The position numbers and the translations under genes are program-made. Shown here piece after piece: positions 63,452 to 64,000 of a stretch of DNA of 64,000 nucleotides. Origin of the DNA: Rhynchopus euleeides (Eukaryota > Euglenozoa > Diplonemea > Diplonemida > Diplonemidae); assembly GCA_963210315.1 (NCBI GenBank), contig OY723321.1, positions 1,042,771 to 1,106,770 of the forward strand, written 5' to 3'. The notes beneath the pieces are model-generated. The model was not told the DNA's origin. It made no database searches and was given only the letters and a program-made list of their open reading frames with translations. Each line of letters begins with the position of its first letter. Position 1 is the stretch's first letter.

Positions 63452-64000
63452 ATGTCCACTGCCCACCCTGCGCCTCGTGGGTCTCCTGGCCTTGGGGCTG
63501 CTGCTGCCTCCTCCTCCTCCGGCTCTGGCAACGGCACCCCCGCCATCTCGGTCGATGTGAAGGTGATCTTCAACGGCTTCTCCGAGGTGCGCGAGCGCTT
63601 TGCGGAGGTAGGGGAGGGTGGCGGGGATGCTGGGGCTGCGGGAACACCCGACACCGCAACCTCCGCCCACCGCATCGCTGCCGACGGCTGCTCCGCCACA
63701 GTGCTTCTCGACAGGCGCGGCGGTGCGAAGCAGCTCCGCTCTCTCGTCCTCAACCTGGCTGACGTCCGCAGTGTCGCCACCGAGGTCCGCCGACTCCTGG
63801 GGAAGTGCCTCAGCGTAAAGCCCATCTGCCGAGGGCAGAACCTGTCGGACCACCTGGTGAACAATGTCATAGTGGAGGGGGAGGTGATACACTGCATCGT
63901 CACAATCAGCGATGACGACGGGGCGCGACAGGAGGCCGCGCCGCAGCCGGAGAACCGGGGCATGCTGCGTGGCTTTGACAGGCTGATGGATGCCGGCATC
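63452..64000 (+). CDS. Dsc3/TMUB-like ubiquitin-fold protein (3' partial)
   Basis: Open from the ATG at 63452 to the window end, 183 residues. A low-complexity Ala/Ser/Gly leader (1-31) precedes a beta-rich region (VDVKVIFNGFSE, about 34-45), then a helix and strand arrangement LADVRSVATEVRRLLGKCLS... PICRGQNLSDHLVNNVIVEGEVIHCIVTI (about 105-155), which has the order of a ubiquitin-like domain (L-K-x-L-I helix, 'R-L-I-x-x-G-K-x-L' strand, 'IHCxV' strand). The last visible residues, NRGMLRGFDRLMDAGI, match the 'RGFDRLL..GF' start of the DUF2407 C-terminal domain of fungal Dsc3, an ER/Golgi ubiquitin-ligase subunit. In that family a pair of transmembrane helices should follow beyond the window. 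Assignment is by pattern memory and moderately sure. Confidence 0.7.
   Translation, partial: MSTAHPAPRGSPGLGAAAASSSSGSGNGTPAISVDVKVIFNGFSEVRERFAEVGEGGGDAGAAGTPDTATSAHRIAADGCSATVLLDRRGGAKQLRSLVLNLADVRSVATEVRRLLGKCLSVKPICRGQNLSDHLVNNVIVEGEVIHCIVTISDDDGARQEAAPQPENRGMLRGFDRLMDAGI

Noticed and set aside
1..64000. Dinoflagellate origin, which would also give one-directional genes and trans-splicing
   Set aside because: Introns have strict canonical GTATG...AG ends rather than the relaxed dinoflagellate type, and the retroelement and EngA fit Euglenozoa better; not excluded with certainty.

Overview
The window reads as nuclear DNA of a GC-rich, intron-poor eukaryote, most likely a euglenozoan protist and possibly a diplonemid. 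Four observations point that way. (1) Every protein gene I can support lies on the + strand. (2) Each start codon is preceded, usually within about 100 bases, by a long pyrimidine tract and an AG, as expected of trans-splice acceptors in polycistronic units, although no spliced-leader gene is visible. (3) There is a tyrosine-recombinase retroelement with the ORF order gag, recombinase, RT/RNase H that is typical of VIPER/TATE elements of kinetoplastids. (4) There is a mitochondrial EngA-type GTPase. The few cis-introns are short and all begin GTATG. The organism assignment is inference; no rRNA or other taxonomic marker was found.

Layout. 1-6.3 kb: the 3' end of a coiled-coil gene, then two paralogous triple cold-shock-domain proteins. 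6.3-13.4 kb: gene-free, with structured hairpins and a 992-bp palindrome-array mobile element (9565-10556) flanked by an 11-bp target duplication. 13.4-18.2 kb: an apparently intact VIPER-like retroelement with A1-ORFs-B1-A2-B2 split direct repeats. 18.2-23 kb: gene-free. 23-25.4 kb: acyl-CoA oxidase ending in a PTS1. 28.6-31.5 kb: a four-exon membrane protein with a beta-helix region. 32.9-36.4 kb: a small helical protein and an EF-hand/coiled-coil protein.

39.6-47 kb: a mitochondrial EngA gene bracketed by two almost identical TA-flanked transposons in the same orientation. The first of them is interrupted by a second, 2.1-kb TA-flanked element whose subterminal regions are arrays of short palindromes. 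47-50.8 kb: gene-free, with very GC-rich CCCGGG palindrome arrays. 50.8-54.7 kb: a 1230-residue three-exon coiled-coil protein. 56-59.2 kb: an unknown helical protein and a secreted sulfatase. 61.8-62.2 kb: a two-exon 100-residue membrane protein. 63.5 kb to the end: the N-terminal part of a Dsc3-like ubiquitin-fold protein.

The host genes do not form one pathway. Shared themes are RNA binding, organelle metabolism (peroxisomal beta-oxidation, mitochondrial ribosome assembly) and cytoskeletal coiled coils, as expected of a directional cluster of unrelated genes. The most distinctive content is the set of mobile elements built from arrays of short perfect palindromes.
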